From assembly GCA_963813895.1 (NCBI GenBank), contig CAWFAS010000004.1, forward strand, positions 1 to 64,000: a DNA stretch of 64,000 nt, written 5' to 3'. The translations under genes were made by a program, and so were the position numbers. Under the pieces are notes generated by a model. That model saw only the letters and a list, made by a program, of their open reading frames with translations, was not told the DNA's origin and did not search any database. Position 1 is the stretch's first letter. The number at the start of each line of letters is the position of its first letter. This document shows, piece by piece, positions 35,421 to 43,931 of the stretch. The DNA comes from DASZWJ01 sp963813895 (GTDB lineage Bacteria; Pseudomonadota; Gammaproteobacteria; JAURND01).

Positions 35421-36323
35421 TCAGATCACCCTCGGGTGATCTGATGCACGCGAAAACCATTTGCCTTCTGCAACAGAAATCACTTTACCGCCAATATGAA
35501 TAGCAAATTTCCCGTTAACTTTGGATGCGTCAATTTTAATTAATGAAGGGCGATTTATTGAGTATCCCTGTTCAACACGTAGATTAATTTTAGATGATTG
35601 GCAAAAATTGTGCTCTAACAGATATCCTGCAAGATTACCGTTGGCGCTACCTGTAGCAGAATCTTCAAAAAATCCAGGATCATCTAAAAACACGCGCACA
35701 TGTAAATTATTTTTAGAATTAATAACATCCGGGGTAAATGCTAAAATATTGGCTTGAAAAACTTTATCGATGAAATCCTGAAACCTCTTCTGGTTAATTC
35801 TACATTTTTGTACGGCTTTCAGATTGTGTAGCGGTATTATTATTGCCGGTAATCCTGTAGAAACAACTTGAATAGGATAGTTGGCGTTAATGTCTTGTTC
35901 AGAAATCTGTAATATTTCTGAAAAAATTTTTGGTTGGAATATTTGACCGAATGTTGGCTCTTTTTGTTGCATCCAAATATCATCACAATTTGCCCCCTTA
36001 AAAAATACAGGTATTTGGCCGATATTGAGATTTAAAATTATTTTTTTATCAAAGTTCTTTTCTAGAAACTGTTGAATCACAAAAGCAGTGCCGAGAGTAG
36101 GATGGCCAGCAAAAGGTATTTCAATGTGCGGAGTAAATATTCGCACATCATATCCTCCATTTGATAATTTATCAGACAGGATAAATGTCGTTTCAGAAAA
36201 ATTAATTTCCCTGGCAATTTGTTGCATTTCAATAATTGAAAGTTCAGAGTTAGGTATTATAACTGCAAGTTGATTGCCTTGATATTTTTTTTCAGAGAAT
36301 ACATCTACAATAAAAAATTTCAT
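35421..36323 (-). CDS. PhzF-family epimerase/isomerase
   Basis: A 300-residue two-domain PhzF-fold enzyme, with FIVDVFSEKKYQGNQLAVI at the start, the catalytic Glu in NFSETTFIL, IPFAGHPTLGTAFV, and DSATGSANGNLAGYLL in the second half. Members isomerise small metabolites; the substrate is unknown. It is co-oriented with the AraC/GyrI-like gene upstream, and both are enclosed by inverted copies of a transposase remnant, which suggests joint acquisition. Confidence 0.88.
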   Translation of the reverse strand: MKFFIVDVFSEKKYQGNQLAVIIPNSELSIIEMQQIAREINFSETTFILSDKLSNGGYDVRIFTPHIEIPFAGHPTLGTAFVIQQFLEKNFDKKIILNLNIGQIPVFFKGANCDDIWMQQKEPTFGQIFQPKIFSEILQISEQDINANYPIQVVSTGLPAIIIPLHNLKAVQKCRINQKRFQDFIDKVFQANILAFTPDVINSKNNLHVRVFLDDPGFFEDSATGSANGNLAGYLLEHNFCQSSKINLRVEQGYSINRPSLIKIDASKVNGKFAIHIGGKVISVAEGKWFSRASDHPRVI

Positions 36324-36411
36324 TAACTGCTCTCATGTTGTAAAAACACTTTTGAAAATAATATATGTTGGTATCAATATTCTTAACAATAGTCTCTTTT
36401 TTAATGATATG

Positions 36412-37278
36412 TTACTTGAGCAAAAGCCAAATTTCGGTTAAAGCTTCCGTTTCGGCCACTTCGTTATCAAAGTTATAGTAGCAGAAAACACAGGGTAAAT
36501 CGCCCAAGTTCTCCCCGGATTTAGGTAACCATTCGCGATACAGAGGGTAAACCGTATCGCCAATCCTATCGCGAGATCCTTTATGCAAGGTGACCGCATA
36601 ACGACCGGCTGGCAGGTATTTTTCGACCACCACCTTATCTAATGCCAAATTGGCCGGAATTTTTATACCTAAGTCCATGCGAAATTGCTCTGGCGCTGTG
36701 GTTTTAGGGTCATCATAGCCAAAAGCAAATGCTTCACCCGGTTTAGGCTTCAAGTTCATCGGCTGAGCTTTCGCCCAAGTAATCAATCGGTTGACACTGT
36801 CGCCAAGGAGCTTGGGATCGCCTCGATGTTCGATCATGGCCAGACGGGTTTTGCTTACTTCTTTAATCGTTACTTTCATCTCTATGCTCTCTCGTTCGGG
36901 CAAGCAATACGGCGGGGAAGCCCAGCAAGACCAGTCACTTTGTTGCCTAAACTGACGGGGGCTTAGTCCACAGGTCTGCTTAAAGGCACGAGTGAAGGCT
37001 TCATGAGATTGAAACCCAGCATTGATTGCAATGTGGATAATGGAGTGTTCTTGATTCAAAATCAGCTGATAAGCCGCACGCTTCAAGCGCAGCCAGCGGA
37101 TATATTGATACAAGGACAATCCCGTCAATGCCGTAAACAAACGATGAAAATGAAACTTTGAGACGCAGAAAATCTCACTCAATTGTTCCAGAGAAACATC
37201 CTCGTCCAGATGCTTCCCAATAAATTGAATGACTTTTTCCAATCGTTGTTGATAATTAATCGCTTTTTTCATTTTCAA
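36412..37278 (-). CDS. AraC-family regulator with GyrI-like domain
   Basis: A 288-residue protein. Residues about 10-105 hold two AraC helix-turn-helix motifs (SLEQLSEIFCVSKFHFHRLF; HIAINAGFQSHEAFTRAFKQ). Residues about 130-288 form a GyrI/SbmC-like small-molecule binding domain. This Rob/BmrR-like architecture usually senses lipophilic cations or drugs and controls efflux genes, so the nearby MFS and EmrAB exporters are possible targets (inference). Confidence 0.9.
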   Translation of the reverse strand: MKMKKAINYQQRLEKVIQFIGKHLDEDVSLEQLSEIFCVSKFHFHRLFTALTGLSLYQYIRWLRLKRAAYQLILNQEHSIIHIAINAGFQSHEAFTRAFKQTCGLSPRQFRQQSDWSCWASPPYCLPERESIEMKVTIKEVSKTRLAMIEHRGDPKLLGDSVNRLITWAKAQPMNLKPKPGEAFAFGYDDPKTTAPEQFRMDLGIKIPANLALDKVVVEKYLPAGRYAVTLHKGSRDRIGDTVYPLYREWLPKSGENLGDLPCVFCYYNFDNEVAETEALTEIWLLLK

Positions 37279-37576
37279 ACGGTTTGCTTAAGAACGAGAA
37301 CCAGTATACCGGAGGTTTTTTCATTAAATTTGACCATTTTTGCTCAGTTGCACTTGGCTGAATTCTCAAGTGTGTAGCTTCTTGATGGCAAGAGTCAGAG
37401 CATGAGATAAGAAAACAGGCTCTTCTCAAATCAATTGAATAACGAGTAAACAGCGCCTCACATTAGCGTATGCTTGGCTTTCGCCAAAAATCCTGCAAAC
37501 GTAAAGAGACGCTGATGAATAGTAATATCACAAATTTCTTAAGTTAGTGCCATTAATGTCTGCTTCATTAGTTCCA

Positions 37577-37700
37577 TTTAGCAAAAAATACGAAATGCCT
37601 TCACTGGCCATCTTGATTGAACAAAATGCGAAGCAGCTTGCTCCCGATACCGGCTAAAATTAGTTACCCTGATTTTTGAAGGGGATACTTTTATCCGTCC
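37577..37700. repeat. Inverted copy of the 34.8-35.1 kb transposase remnant
   Basis: About 120 bases matching, in reverse orientation, 34824-34857 plus 35059-35140. The plus strand reads ISKKYEMPSLAILIEQNAKQ. In this copy the two parts are contiguous, whereas in the left copy a ~200-bp palindrome separates them. The rest of 37279-37576 shows no gene. Confidence 0.75.
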
Positions 37701-37704
37701 CCAA

Positions 37705-37805
37705 AAGGCTGCCATCCTGAACGCAAGGCTGTCATCCTGAGCGCAGCGAAGGATCTCCATCCCATGGCACCTCAGGGAGATCCTTCACTTCGTCCAGAAT
37801 GACAG
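37705..37805. repeat. REP-like palindrome overlapping the ccmD 3' end
   Basis: Inverted arms based on AGGCTGTCATCCTGAGCGCA / its complement around GGATCTCC, with a partial extra copy at the left. It enters the ccmD frame and supplies its last ~12 codons. Confidence 0.7.
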
Positions 37806-37957
37806 CCTTGTGTTACAAACAACCTTGCTGTCAACTGCTTAATTTTCAACACTTGACCTCCCAATACCAGCACTACAATGCCATATGCCGGCCAGACATA
37901 GGCCGCATACCCCCCCATATGCATGAAACTGCTAAAATTAGTAAAACTTGAGGTCAT
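37772..37957 (-). CDS. ccmD: Haem exporter subunit CcmD
   Basis: A 61-residue protein with the short CcmD pattern FMHMGGYAAYVWPAYGIVVL and one membrane segment. CcmD bridges CcmABC and helps release holo-CcmE. The tail (CHSGRSEGSP) is encoded by an invading REP-like palindrome and is not family sequence. It is separated from ccmC by a ~200-bp palindrome, and from ccmE by three unrelated genes. Confidence 0.8.
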   Translation of the reverse strand: MTSSFTNFSSFMHMGGYAAYVWPAYGIVVLVLGGQVLKIKQLTARLFVTQGCHSGRSEGSP

Positions 37958-37999
37958 TTTATTTACCTATTAAAACCCTAGAGGGTTAATTAATCTAAA

Positions 38000-38196
38000 T
38001 AGTAACTATTCAGCATGTTAACCAAAGAGCCAATAGAGACTGCCCCCATCCTAACCTTCCCCCGCAAGCGGAGGAAGGGACTGTAAGGTGCGGATTTTTA
38101 GTTTTCTGCCCAACAAGTTCCTTCCCCCGCTTGCGGGGGAAGGTTAGGATGGGGGCGGTCTCTATTGGCTTCCCAGTATGATGCTGAATGGTTACT
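38000..38196. repeat. Nested palindrome, family 2, between ccmC and ccmD
   Basis: Outer arms AGTAACTATTCAGCAT (38001-38016) and its near complement (38180-38195) enclose inner arms starting AGCCAATAGAGACTGCCCCC (from 38028) and ending TCTATTGGCT (38170). The same inner arms form the element at 43039-43207, and the outer motif recurs in the hairpin at 62132-62213. Confidence 0.8.
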
Positions 38197-38203
38197 CTGA
38201 ATA

Positions 38204-38944
38204 TTAGAAAGCCTTGTTCACTATTTGCTTAACCCATTCAGCTCGACTTTCACGCTGCAATATTTCCAAGCGGGCCCGCATTAGCATGACCGCCAAATAA
38301 TATAAATAAAATCCCAACAGCATGGCTATCAGAGGATACAGCATACTAGCATCTATGGTTGGCTTGGCCAATTTAAGCAAAGTCGCTTTCTGATGCAACG
38401 TATTCCACCAATACACAGAATAATGGATGATAGGTACATCCACCACCCCCACCAAAATTAAAATACTGCAGGCCCTGCCAGCAGCCTCAGTGTTAGCAAC
38501 AGCTGAACGTAAGGCAATAATCCCTAAATATAAAAAAAGCAATACTAATTCCGATGTAAGGCGCGCATCCCAGATCCACCAGGTTCCCCACATGGGTTTA
38601 CCCCAAAGCGATCCGGTCGCCAAGGCTAAAAAAGCAAACCAGGCCCCTATTGGCGCACTGACCTTGGCTATGACATCGGCAAGTTTAATACGCCATATCA
38701 GGTGTATACTGGCCATTAGCGCCATCGTCACAAACACGGACAGCGATAGCGCAGCACTGGGAACGTGTATGTAAATAATCCGATAGGCATTACCTTGCTG
38801 ATAGTCTGGCGGGGCCCAGTATAATCCAGCCACTAGACCCACTGTTAATAGACTAATACAAGCCACCCAAACCCACGGGATCAACTTACCGCTGAAGCTA
38901 TAAAAGGATTTAGGTGATGCCAATGGGTGAAAGAAGGTCCACAT
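38204..38944 (-). CDS. ccmC: Haem exporter protein CcmC
   Basis: A 246-residue, six-segment membrane protein with the tryptophan-rich haem-handling motif WGTWWIWDARLTSELVL and conserved His in IHVPSAALSL and IIHYSVYWWN. It loads haem onto CcmE. It follows emrB on the same strand; ccmB lies two genes further upstream. Confidence 0.95.
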   Translation of the reverse strand: MWTFFHPLASPKSFYSFSGKLIPWVWVACISLLTVGLVAGLYWAPPDYQQGNAYRIIYIHVPSAALSLSVFVTMALMASIHLIWRIKLADVIAKVSAPIGAWFAFLALATGSLWGKPMWGTWWIWDARLTSELVLLFLYLGIIALRSAVANTEAAGRACSILILVGVVDVPIIHYSVYWWNTLHQKATLLKLAKPTIDASMLYPLIAMLLGFYLYYLAVMLMRARLEILQRESRAEWVKQIVNKAF

Positions 38945-39003
38945 AAATGATTACAATTTTAAGTAAGTTAGATCGAGATAAGAAGGTACCTGCTTCCTGC
39001 CGT

Positions 39004-40596
39004 TTAATCAATCATCGGAGTATGATTCTTGCTAACAGAAGATTTATTACTTTTTAACAAAAATATCAGTGGCACCATCAGCAAAAAGGTACCAGCAATC
39101 ACTGCAAACACATTAATGAATGCCACCATCTGCGCTTGCCTATATAATTCACTATTTAATATAACCCCTGCAGCTGCAGCATTCGGTTTTAAGTGCAATT
39201 TAGCTAAATACTGGTACAGCGCTGGATTGTAAGGGTTAATAAACCCTCCGAGCTGGTTCCAGGAGGCCTGACCATATCGCATTAATATCGACATGGTGAT
39301 TGAAATTCCAATAGAACCACCCAGTACTCGTACCAGGCTGAACAAACCCGCCGCCTCAGTACGAATATGGTCAGGCAAGGTATCAAATGCCACCGTTGCT
39401 ATCGGAACAAATAACATCCCTAAGCCAAAACCTTGCATGATTGAAAACAATACAATCCATCCTGGACTAATCATCAACGAAAAATAAGTGTTAAACCAAA
39501 CTCCAACGGCCGCGATAAGTATACCCATTAGGATAATTTTCCGAGCACCAAACCTGCCCATATAACGCCCCACCAATAAAATACTCACCATACTGCTAAT
39601 GCCACGTGGGGCCATAATTAAACCGACGTCAACCACCGGATAATTGAATAAATTCTCTAACATCAGTGGCAGTAAAACCGTTGCACCATATATGCCCATA
39701 CCCAAAAGCAGCAATAAAGAACAGGCAATAGTAAAGTTTCGGTCTAGGAACATACGTAGATCAAACACTATGCGCTTACCCGGGGGTAAACCATGCAATA
39801 AAAACCCTATTAAGCCGCCAATTGCGAGCAATGCCGCAAGGCGTATGGAGTTAGCATCGAACCAGCCATCCTGGCTCCCTCTATCCAAAATAAATTGGGT
39901 GGCACCAATGGCAATTGATATTAATGTTAATCCGATCCAATCCATCTCACGTTGCTTCTTTGCACTATCGGGTACAACTCGCCAAGCTATTAAGAATGCT
40001 AAAATCCCTATGGGAATATTAACGTAAAATGTCCACCGCCAACTTGCAAAATCCGTTAGATAGCCACCTAAAGTCGGACCCAAAATTGGACCGACTGTTA
40101 CTCCAAGGCCCCAGATCGCCATTCCCTTAGAACGATTTTCAGCGCTATAAATCTCCCCCATAATTGATTGGGATAAAGGCACCAGTCCCGCCCCCAATAC
40201 CCCCTGCAGCATACGAAATATCACTATCTCCACCAACGAAGTAGCAGCCCCACACAGGGCTGAAACGATAGTGAAGCCGGCAATACATATTAATAAATAT
40301 TTTTTTTGCCCGAACTTATCATTCATATATCCGGTCAAGGGCATAAAAATAGCGGAGGCCACCATGTAGCTGGTTAAGGTCCACGTTATTTGGTCGGATG
40401 AGGCGCTTAATGACCCCTGCATATGGGGTAAAGCGACATTGATAATCGTAGTATCCAAGACCTGCATAATAGAGGCGGACATAACAGCAATAATTATTAG
40501 CCAACGTTCAACTTTAGAAACTTGTGGAGGTTTGGAATTTAACTCCTCATTTGCCACTGAGGGAGAGTTAAGGGATGAGGGTTTAACAGGTTGCAT
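39004..40596 (-). CDS. emrB: EmrB-type MFS multidrug transporter (DHA2)
   Basis: A 530-residue, 14-segment drug:H+ antiporter. DHA2 motifs: MQVLDTTIINVALPHMQGSL, PLTGYMNDKFGQKKYL, and GLGVTVGPILGPTLGGYLTD. It pairs with the EmrA adaptor encoded just upstream to export hydrophobic drugs across the envelope. The emrAB pair sits inside the ccm series between ccmB and ccmC. Confidence 0.93.
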   Translation of the reverse strand: MQPVKPSSLNSPSVANEELNSKPPQVSKVERWLIIIAVMSASIMQVLDTTIINVALPHMQGSLSASSDQITWTLTSYMVASAIFMPLTGYMNDKFGQKKYLLICIAGFTIVSALCGAATSLVEIVIFRMLQGVLGAGLVPLSQSIMGEIYSAENRSKGMAIWGLGVTVGPILGPTLGGYLTDFASWRWTFYVNIPIGILAFLIAWRVVPDSAKKQREMDWIGLTLISIAIGATQFILDRGSQDGWFDANSIRLAALLAIGGLIGFLLHGLPPGKRIVFDLRMFLDRNFTIACSLLLLLGMGIYGATVLLPLMLENLFNYPVVDVGLIMAPRGISSMVSILLVGRYMGRFGARKIILMGILIAAVGVWFNTYFSLMISPGWIVLFSIMQGFGLGMLFVPIATVAFDTLPDHIRTEAAGLFSLVRVLGGSIGISITMSILMRYGQASWNQLGGFINPYNPALYQYLAKLHLKPNAAAAGVILNSELYRQAQMVAFINVFAVIAGTFLLMVPLIFLLKSNKSSVSKNHTPMID

Positions 40597-40652
40597 AATT
40601 TAGCAAATCAATTTGAGATTTATAATCTAACCTGACTGTCATCCTGATCTCC

Positions 40653-40749
40653 TAATGGGGTCAAGTCTTGGCATTTGACATTGGCAGGGTCATTTGAAAA
40701 ATCAAACCAATTCATTGCCAATGTCAAATGCCAAGACTTGACCCCATTA
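40653..40749. repeat. GGGGTCAAG palindrome between emrA and emrB
   Basis: Perfect 34-bp inverted repeat: arms 40653-40686 and 40716-40749, starting TAATGGGGTCAAGTCTTGGC. The outer TAAGGGGTCAAG-type end matches elements at 56917 and 58333; this class resembles palindromes mobilised by REP-associated tyrosine transposases, though no such gene is in the window. Confidence 0.8.
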
Positions 40750-40759
40750 CTCTAGTACT

Positions 40760-41659
40760 CTAGTGGAAATAAATTTTAACAGAGGCAGTCGTACCAATAC
40801 TCAAAGGATAGTTAGCATCGGGATGCAACACCTTAATACGCACTGATACCCTTTGAGTCACTTTCACCCAGTTCCCGGTTGCATTTTGGGCTGGCAATAG
40901 AGAAAACACATTCCCGCTACTGCGGCTTATGCTCTCCACTATACCGGCAAAAGACTTCCCCGGATACATATCAATGGCGATGTCTACCTGCTGCCCTGGA
41001 CGGATGCGATCCATTTGGGTTTCTTTGAAATTGGCATCAATCCAGAAACCTTCATCGCTGATTAAAGCAAACAGGGGCTGATTTGCATCCACCATATTAC
41101 CCGAACGTAATGTCAGATTGGATATCCAACCATTAACTGGCGCGTTTATTTGTGTATGTTGTAAATCCAGTTTAGCCTGTGATACGAGGGCATTACCCAT
41201 CTGCACCCCACCCTGCCAAGTACTTAACTTGGCAATTGAATCATCCAAAATCTGCGGCGAAAGCGCATGTTTTTTTATTAACTCCAAGTCTCTAGTGACA
41301 GTCAGTTGTGCCCCCAAGCGTTGCGCCTCATTCATGGCTAATTCTGCCTGGGCTTTATTAAGAGCAATTTGAAACGGCTGGGTATCCAGGGAAAATAATA
41401 ATTGCCCACGCTTGACATATTGATTATTGGTTACATTTAGTTGGGATACCTGCCCGCTCACTCGCGCAGCTATTTGCACCACATTGGCATTTACATAAGC
41501 ATCATCAGTACTTACAAAACGTTTACTGTATAGCCAATATCCTACGGATCCTATAATTAATAAAATAATTATGGCTATAGTAAATTTTTTCTTCATGGCG
41601 GAAATACGGTTATGCGGGTTATCAGTTGTTTTATCTACTTTATCAGTCACTTTGTTCAC
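40760..41659 (-). CDS. emrA: EmrA-type membrane fusion protein
   Basis: A 299-residue periplasmic adaptor with one N-terminal membrane segment (IAIIILLIIGSVGYWLY), a split lipoyl/biotinyl-like domain (VSTDDAYVNANVVQIAARVS and the return strand GNMVDANQPLFALIS) around a helical hairpin. It links EmrB to an outer-membrane channel not found nearby. It belongs to the emrAB insertion in the ccm series. Confidence 0.92.
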   Translation of the reverse strand: MNKVTDKVDKTTDNPHNRISAMKKKFTIAIIILLIIGSVGYWLYSKRFVSTDDAYVNANVVQIAARVSGQVSQLNVTNNQYVKRGQLLFSLDTQPFQIALNKAQAELAMNEAQRLGAQLTVTRDLELIKKHALSPQILDDSIAKLSTWQGGVQMGNALVSQAKLDLQHTQINAPVNGWISNLTLRSGNMVDANQPLFALISDEGFWIDANFKETQMDRIRPGQQVDIAIDMYPGKSFAGIVESISRSSGNVFSLLPAQNATGNWVKVTQRVSVRIKVLHPDANYPLSIGTTASVKIYFH

Positions 41660-41810
41660 TCTAATTTCTGTATTAAATTTCTTTATAAATTAAACATTCC
41701 CTTGCCCTAAGATCGCTAATTTTTATGCTTATTATAGCAAACCACAAAGAAAGACGCTAATTTTGGATATTTTGTTTACAAAGAAATGGAGATTTTAAAA
41801 CATGCGTTTC

Positions 41811-42488
41811 TTAATATTCATACATTTTCAAAGCCGCACTAGCTGCCAATGGCGCAAGGGTTAGAGCCAAAACCAGCATAGCGGCTAATAATGCTAACGC
41901 CCCCCTGTTAGAAATCCCTGCCCCCGCATCAATAACTGCACCCGTGCCAAACACTAACACCGGCACACACCAAGGTAAGATTAATATGGTCAATAACACC
42001 GTATTATTGCGTAATGCCACGGTTAAGGACATGGCAATAGCCCCTAACAAAGTAAGTACTGGAGTGCCCAAAAGTAATGTAATCAACAAATTAATAATTT
42101 CTCCTTCCGACAGATGCAAAGATAAAGCCAAGATAGGTGAGATGAGAATAAGTGGTACAGCACTCGTGACCCAATGAGCCGCACTCTTTGCCAATAATAA
42201 TAGAGGGAGCGGATAGGGACTTAGTAGTAGAGCAGCTAAACTGCCATCCTCATAATCGGGACGCAAAAAATGGCTTAACGAGAGTAACATAGATAACAAA
42301 GCAGCTACCCATATCAGCCCAGGAGCGATGGTATGCAATAACACAGGGTCAGGTGTAACAGCCAAAGGAAATAAGGAGACTACTAAAATAAAAAATAGCC
42401 AGGCATTGACCCAATCAGATTTATATCGATAGGCGACTAATAGTTCGTTATGAATAACAGCGGTAACTACTGAAAATGTTTTCATCAT
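41811..42488 (-). CDS. ccmB: Haem exporter protein CcmB
   Basis: A 225-residue, six-segment membrane subunit of the CcmAB ABC transporter that releases holo-CcmE from CcmC. Family sequence includes LRPDYEDGSLAALLLSPYPL and SALLALTLAPLAASAALK-type C-terminus. It overlaps the preceding membrane protein gene by four bases (ATGA), so that gene is co-translated. Confidence 0.93.
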   Translation of the reverse strand: MMKTFSVVTAVIHNELLVAYRYKSDWVNAWLFFILVVSLFPLAVTPDPVLLHTIAPGLIWVAALLSMLLSLSHFLRPDYEDGSLAALLLSPYPLPLLLLAKSAAHWVTSAVPLILISPILALSLHLSEGEIINLLITLLLGTPVLTLLGAIAMSLTVALRNNTVLLTILILPWCVPVLVFGTGAVIDAGAGISNRGALALLAAMLVLALTLAPLAASAALKMYEY

Positions 42489-42994
42489 GATTTACTGGAA
42501 CCATAACGCAGTCTGTTAAGCAAATTTGTCAGCCCGCGGGCCGATAGGATTAAACACACACTGAGTATCAGTTTAATGATTGGGGTGATGACCGCTATTA
42601 TATCGCGCCACCCTGCAGTCTCGGGTGTGGATTGATGAATCAATACCATGAGCATCGATATAAGTTGTGGGAAAGTGGTAATAAATACTAATACCCCCAC
42701 AGCGCGAAACAGACTAGTTTGCAAATCAGTACGTGACTCTGGGATTTGCGCAACCCCCATAATAATACCTGCAATCTTGGGAGCCAAAATCCAGCATAAA
42801 ACCGCCAACACCAACTCTATCGCAAAAACAGCTATCATGGTGAAGATAAGCCCTGCATTAAATGGGGTTCCTCCATTTATTGCCGCTCCTACCACCATCG
42901 GCGCTAAATCAGATCCCATTAATTTCAGTACAAGATAAATTGCTAAAATTCTGATGCCAATAATGGCGATTTCTCGTGAGGTTATTGTATTCAT
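42485..42994 (-). CDS. Membrane protein of unknown function between ccmA and ccmB
   Basis: About 170 residues with four or five hydrophobic segments (IGIRILAIYLVLKLMG, IFTMIAVFAIELVLAVLCWI, VLVFITTFPQLISMLMVLI, LILSVCLILSARGL). I do not recognise it and it is not a known ccm component. The start at 42994 (MNTITSREIAIIGI) is preferred over an ATG 18 codons earlier in the palindrome-flanking DNA. Its stop overlaps the ccmB start. A 169-bp palindrome separates it from ccmA. Confidence 0.65.
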   Translation of the reverse strand: MNTITSREIAIIGIRILAIYLVLKLMGSDLAPMVVGAAINGGTPFNAGLIFTMIAVFAIELVLAVLCWILAPKIAGIIMGVAQIPESRTDLQTSLFRAVGVLVFITTFPQLISMLMVLIHQSTPETAGWRDIIAVITPIIKLILSVCLILSARGLTNLLNRLRYGSSKS

Positions 42995-43038
42995 TAATAT
43001 ACCGTGGGTTAGGGTTAAAGTATTTAATAACGCAAACC

Positions 43039-43207
43039 AAAAAGCCAATAGAAACTGCCCCCTTCCTAACCTTCCCCCGCAAGCGGGGGAAGGGACTTAC
43101 TCGAGCTAACATAGGATTAGCTACATAACTTAACTTATCCTACCGAACAGTCCCTTCCCCCGCTTGCGGGGGAAGGTTAGGAAGGGGGCAGTTTCTATTG
43201 GCTTTTT
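43039..43207. repeat. Palindromic element, family 2, intact copy
   Basis: Perfect 59-bp terminal inverted repeats (43039-43097 and 43149-43207), beginning AAAAAGCCAATAGAAACTGC, around a 51-bp unrelated centre. It separates ccmA from the rest of the ccm series. Related copies lie at 38028-38170 and 34858-35058. Confidence 0.9.
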
Positions 43208-43232
43208 GATTACGTTACTAAAGGGTTATAAG

Positions 43233-43880
43233 TCAAATTACACTATGATGCTGACTATCATCCAATAACAATTGCTTTACCCCTCGCAACATTAACGGCT
43301 GATGACTAGTGATGACCACCATTCCTCCTTTTTGCACGTGCTTCCCAATTAACTCCTGCAATAAAATAATGCTATTACTATCAATTGCGGTAAATGGCTC
43401 ATCTAAAATCCACAGCAAGGCATCTTGAATTAACAACCGCGCCAGGGCAACTCGTTGTCGCTGTCCAGCAGATAAATGACCGCACAATGTATGTTGCAGT
43501 TCATGCAATTTAAATTGTTGCAACACCCGCTGCCAATTCAGGTTAGAGTATGATGTGTGCAATTTTGCAATCAGCCGTAGATTTTCGCTTACCGTCAGGT
43601 TATTTTTGACCCCGATTTTATGACCAATATAAACTAATTGGGATTGATAATTGGTAGTACAATCACCAATAGGCACACCACCCCATAAGACTTCTCCTTG
43701 CGCCGGCAATAATAAACCAATTAGCATTTGTAACAATGTGGACTTACCACAACCATTCGCGCCGGAAATATGCAACACTTCGCCCGCAGATAGTGTAAAA
43801 TTCACCGCAGAGAACATTACTTGATCATTGCGAATTGCTTCTAAATTATGAATGGCTAACACAACTGAACCCCTTTTCAT
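43233..43880 (-). CDS. ccmA: Haem exporter ATPase CcmA
   Basis: A 215-residue ABC ATPase with Walker A GANGCGKST, signature LSAGQRQRVALARL and Walker B LWILDEPFTAID. With CcmB it drives release of haem-loaded CcmE. It is divergent from copA, with 51 bases between the two starts, which must hold both promoters. Confidence 0.95.
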   Translation of the reverse strand: MKRGSVVLAIHNLEAIRNDQVMFSAVNFTLSAGEVLHISGANGCGKSTLLQMLIGLLLPAQGEVLWGGVPIGDCTTNYQSQLVYIGHKIGVKNNLTVSENLRLIAKLHTSYSNLNWQRVLQQFKLHELQHTLCGHLSAGQRQRVALARLLIQDALLWILDEPFTAIDSNSIILLQELIGKHVQKGGMVVITSHQPLMLRGVKQLLLDDSQHHSVI

Positions 43881-43931
43881 TCAAAGAGTAAACTAAGCCA
43901 TGTTTATTAAGGTTAGTTTATTAAAAAAATT

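Noticed and set aside
37578..37760. 60-codon minus-strand ORF
   Set aside because: It spans the REP-like palindrome and the transposase remnant; no coding pattern of its own.
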